Shown: positions 7,999 to 9,036 of the stretch, one piece after another | Layout: each line of letters starts with the position of its first letter | How positions within the stretch are numbered: position 1 is the first letter of the stretch | From: Bacteroidales bacterium UBA1253 | Lineage (GTDB): Bacteria > Bacteroidota > Bacteroidia > Bacteroidales > Paludibacteraceae | Reading direction: 5' to 3' | DNA length: 9,036 nucleotides | Assembly (NCBI GenBank): GCA_002308815.1 | Contig: DBVX01000082.1 | Span: 1 to 9,036, forward strand | Notes under the pieces: generated by a model | The model's database searches: none | Seen by the model: only the letters and a program-made list of their open reading frames with translations | Told to the model about the DNA's origin: nothing | Made by a program: the position numbers and the translations under genes

Positions 7999-8030
7999 CA
8001 AAAGTAAGGTTAAGATTGCAACTATGCAAA
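7999..8030 (-). promoter_or_regulatory. Bacteroidota-type promoter for the HU operon
   Basis: On the minus strand a TTTG (-33 box) at 8027-8030 is followed after 20 nt by TACTTTTG (-7 box, matching TAnnTTTG) at 7999-8006. This fits the known primary sigma-factor promoter of Bacteroides. A T-tract lies directly upstream of the -33 box (the A9 run at 8028-8036 on the other strand). Expected transcription start is about 7992-7995, giving a very short leader to the ATG at 7982 or about 26 nt to the ATG at 7967. Confidence 0.78.
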
Positions 8031-8043
8031 AAAAAATCGGTAC

Positions 8044-8078
8044 TTTGTCATACGCTTCAAAATTCTTTTGTACTTTTG
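8044..8078 (+). promoter_or_regulatory. Putative promoter for the SDR operon
   Basis: TACTTTTG at 8071-8078 is a perfect TAnnTTTG -7 box. The nearest upstream TTTG in range is at 8044-8047, leaving 23 nt between boxes, a little longer than the usual 19-21, so the -33 element may be weak. Predicted start is about 8083-8085, with a leader of some 28 nt to the ATG at 8112. Confidence 0.6.
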
Positions 8079-8111
8079 CGGTGTTTTTTGTGCGATAGTC
8101 ATCCATTTCAA

Positions 8112-8894
8112 ATGGCAAAGCAACCATTCTACGCATTGATAACGGGAGCCGCCACAGGTATGGGAGTTGAGTACTCTCGTCAGTTGGCGGCAAGGGGATA
8201 CGGTTTGCTTTTGGTTGACATCAATCCCGCTGTGGAGCAGGTCGCGCGTCAGGTAACGGAACAGTACGGTGTTCAGGTGCGGACACATCTGATGGATTTG
8301 GGGACACCGGATGCGGCGGAAGAACTGTACGGGTTTTGTCATCAGGAAAACCTGCCCGTTGAGGTTCTGATTAACAACGCGGGTGTCTATCACGACACCG
8401 ACATCCTCAACGACTCGGTCGCTTTCACCCGCACCATCCTCCATCTGCACGTCACCACTCCCGCGATGCTCTGCCGCTTGTTCGGTGAGGATATGCGCCA
8501 AAGAGGCAAAGGGTATATCCTCAATGTGTCGTCCATCACGGCGCATATCGCCGTCCAGCGTCTCGGCACCTACGGTTCCACCAAAGCTTTCCTGAGTGCG
8601 TTCACGCGGTCGCTGCATATTGAGTTGAAGGACTACGGTGTGCGTGTCCTCGCCGTCCATCCGGGTGCGGTTGATACGGGTCTGTATTCCATACCACGGT
8701 GGCTGACCAAGGCGGGACTGGCGACGGGTTTCATCGTCACCCCCCGGTATCTTGTCCGTCGTGCGCTAGGCGCGCTGTTCGCCGGATGCCCGTCTGTCAC
8801 TGTCCCGTGGTTGTGGAGCAAACTGCTGCTCCTTGTCGTGGGCTGTATCCCCACCGTGATTCTGCGGCTCATACGTAAAACCAAACTGTTCTGA
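8112..8894 (+). CDS. Short-chain dehydrogenase/reductase (SDR), NAD(P)-dependent
   Basis: A 260-residue classical-type SDR with a Rossmann fold. The cofactor loop TGAATGMG is at 11-18, Asp36 ends strand 2 (favouring NAD(H)), NNAG is at 88-91, the catalytic Ser is at 140/141, the YGSTK motif has Tyr154 and Lys158, and PGAVDTG is at 184-190. The Asn of the usual N-S-Y-K tetrad appears to be His113 (HLHVTTP). The C-terminus (233-254) is hydrophobic and ends in RLIRKTKLF, suggesting membrane association as in some lipid-acting SDRs. The substrate cannot be told. The ATG at 8112 is chosen because it opens directly on the first beta strand (MAKQPFYALITG); upstream in-frame codons back to 7986 run through the promoter and have no SDR character. 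It is followed 3 nt later by a flavoprotein gene and is divergent from the HU operon. Confidence 0.92.
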   Translation: MAKQPFYALITGAATGMGVEYSRQLAARGYGLLLVDINPAVEQVARQVTEQYGVQVRTHLMDLGTPDAAEELYGFCHQENLPVEVLINNAGVYHDTDILNDSVAFTRTILHLHVTTPAMLCRLFGEDMRQRGKGYILNVSSITAHIAVQRLGTYGSTKAFLSAFTRSLHIELKDYGVRVLAVHPGAVDTGLYSIPRWLTKAGLATGFIVTPRYLVRRALGALFAGCPSVTVPWLWSKLLLLVVGCIPTVILRLIRKTKLF

Positions 8895-8897
8895 TAT

Positions 8898-9036
8898 ATG
8901 AAAGTCCTGCTCATCAACGGTTCTCCACGCAATGACGGCAACACGTTTACCGCTCTCTCCGAGGCGGCGCGTGTGCTTCAGGAGGAGGGGGCAGACACCT
9001 GCTTCTTCCATATCGGCAGCCAGCCTGTCAGGGGGA
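8898..9036 (+). CDS. Flavodoxin-fold NADPH-dependent FMN reductase family protein, N-terminal part
   Basis: Only 46 complete codons are visible before the window ends. They begin MKVLLINGSPRNDGNTFTAL, the typical first strand and FMN-phosphate loop (GSPRxxGNT, residues 8-16) of the FMN reductase/iron-sulfur flavoprotein branch of the flavodoxin fold. They continue through an amphipathic helix (about 17-30) to a second strand (TCFFHIG). Such proteins transfer electrons from NAD(P)H to quinones, FMN or other acceptors. The substrate and the presence of the Cys motif found just downstream in some members cannot be seen. The ATG lies 3 nt after the SDR stop, so both redox genes are probably co-transcribed from the promoter near 8071. 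Confidence 0.88.
   Translation, partial: MKVLLINGSPRNDGNTFTALSEAARVLQEEGADTCFFHIGSQPVRG

Larger units (their letters stand above)
7983..8111. promoter_or_regulatory. Divergent intergenic promoter region
   Basis: This 129-bp non-coding stretch separates the minus-strand HU operon from the plus-strand SDR operon. It is AT-rich compared with its flanks, contains an A9 run at 8028-8036, and carries an 11-bp sequence TACTTTTGCGG in both orientations (minus at 7996-8006, plus at 8071-8081), each placed as the -7 box of the gene it faces. Confidence 0.8.

Noticed and set aside
7986..8111. N-terminal extension of the SDR from an in-frame ATG at 7986
   Set aside because: The added 42 codons cross both promoter boxes and have no SDR-like sequence; the ATG at 8112 begins directly at the first beta strand.
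1..9036. Mobile element, phage, defence island or RNA gene
   Set aside because: No transposase, integrase, attachment-site-like repeats, tRNA or rRNA sequence was seen; gene content and spacing are those of a stable housekeeping operon.

Overview
The window reads as ordinary chromosomal DNA from a Bacteroidota bacterium, most likely a Bacteroidales member of moderately high GC (Prevotella- or Bacteroides-like; genus not resolvable by eye). The reasons are: promoter boxes of the Bacteroidota type (TTTG about 20 nt before TAnnTTTG); an HU-domain/LysM membrane protein of a kind I associate with this phylum; a UvrA whose zinc-module region looks like Bacteroidota UvrA; and a polysaccharide-deacetylase-like protein with the THDVD...HSSY...HYLR motif set.

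Minus strand, read from about 7982 down to 1, is one tightly packed gene train. In transcription order it holds a small HU/IHF-family protein (7695-7982), a large HU-linker-transmembrane-LysM protein (6103-7695), uvrA (3338-6103), an ABC-F ATPase (1551-3332), a polysaccharide-deacetylase-like protein (400-1575) and the 5' part of metK (386 to beyond base 1). Junctions are stop/start overlaps of 1 nt (TGATG, TAATG), a gap of 5 nt, an overlap of 25 nt and a gap of 13 nt. I see no terminator between the genes, so a single transcript is likely. The only clear promoter lies upstream of the first gene, in the divergent region 7983-8111.

Plus strand, from 8112 on, holds a short-chain dehydrogenase/reductase (8112-8894) and, 3 nt later, the 5' end of a flavodoxin-fold FMN reductase-type gene (8898 to beyond 9036). 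These two probably form a second, divergent operon.

The most interesting item is the HU-LysM protein. It has an HU DNA-binding fold at the N-terminus, a 24-unit acidic/proline hexapeptide array, a Ser/Tyr-rich stretch, one membrane helix preceded by a Lys-rich stretch, and a C-terminal LysM domain. The predicted topology puts the DNA-binding end in the cytoplasm and the peptidoglycan-binding end in the periplasm, which suggests a nucleoid-to-cell-wall tether. It is encoded directly after another HU protein and directly before the DNA-repair gene uvrA. The repeat array contains a perfect 54-bp tandem duplication, a sign of recent length change. The remaining genes are housekeeping, and their coding potential accounts for almost every base; the only non-coding stretch of note is the 129-bp divergent promoter region.
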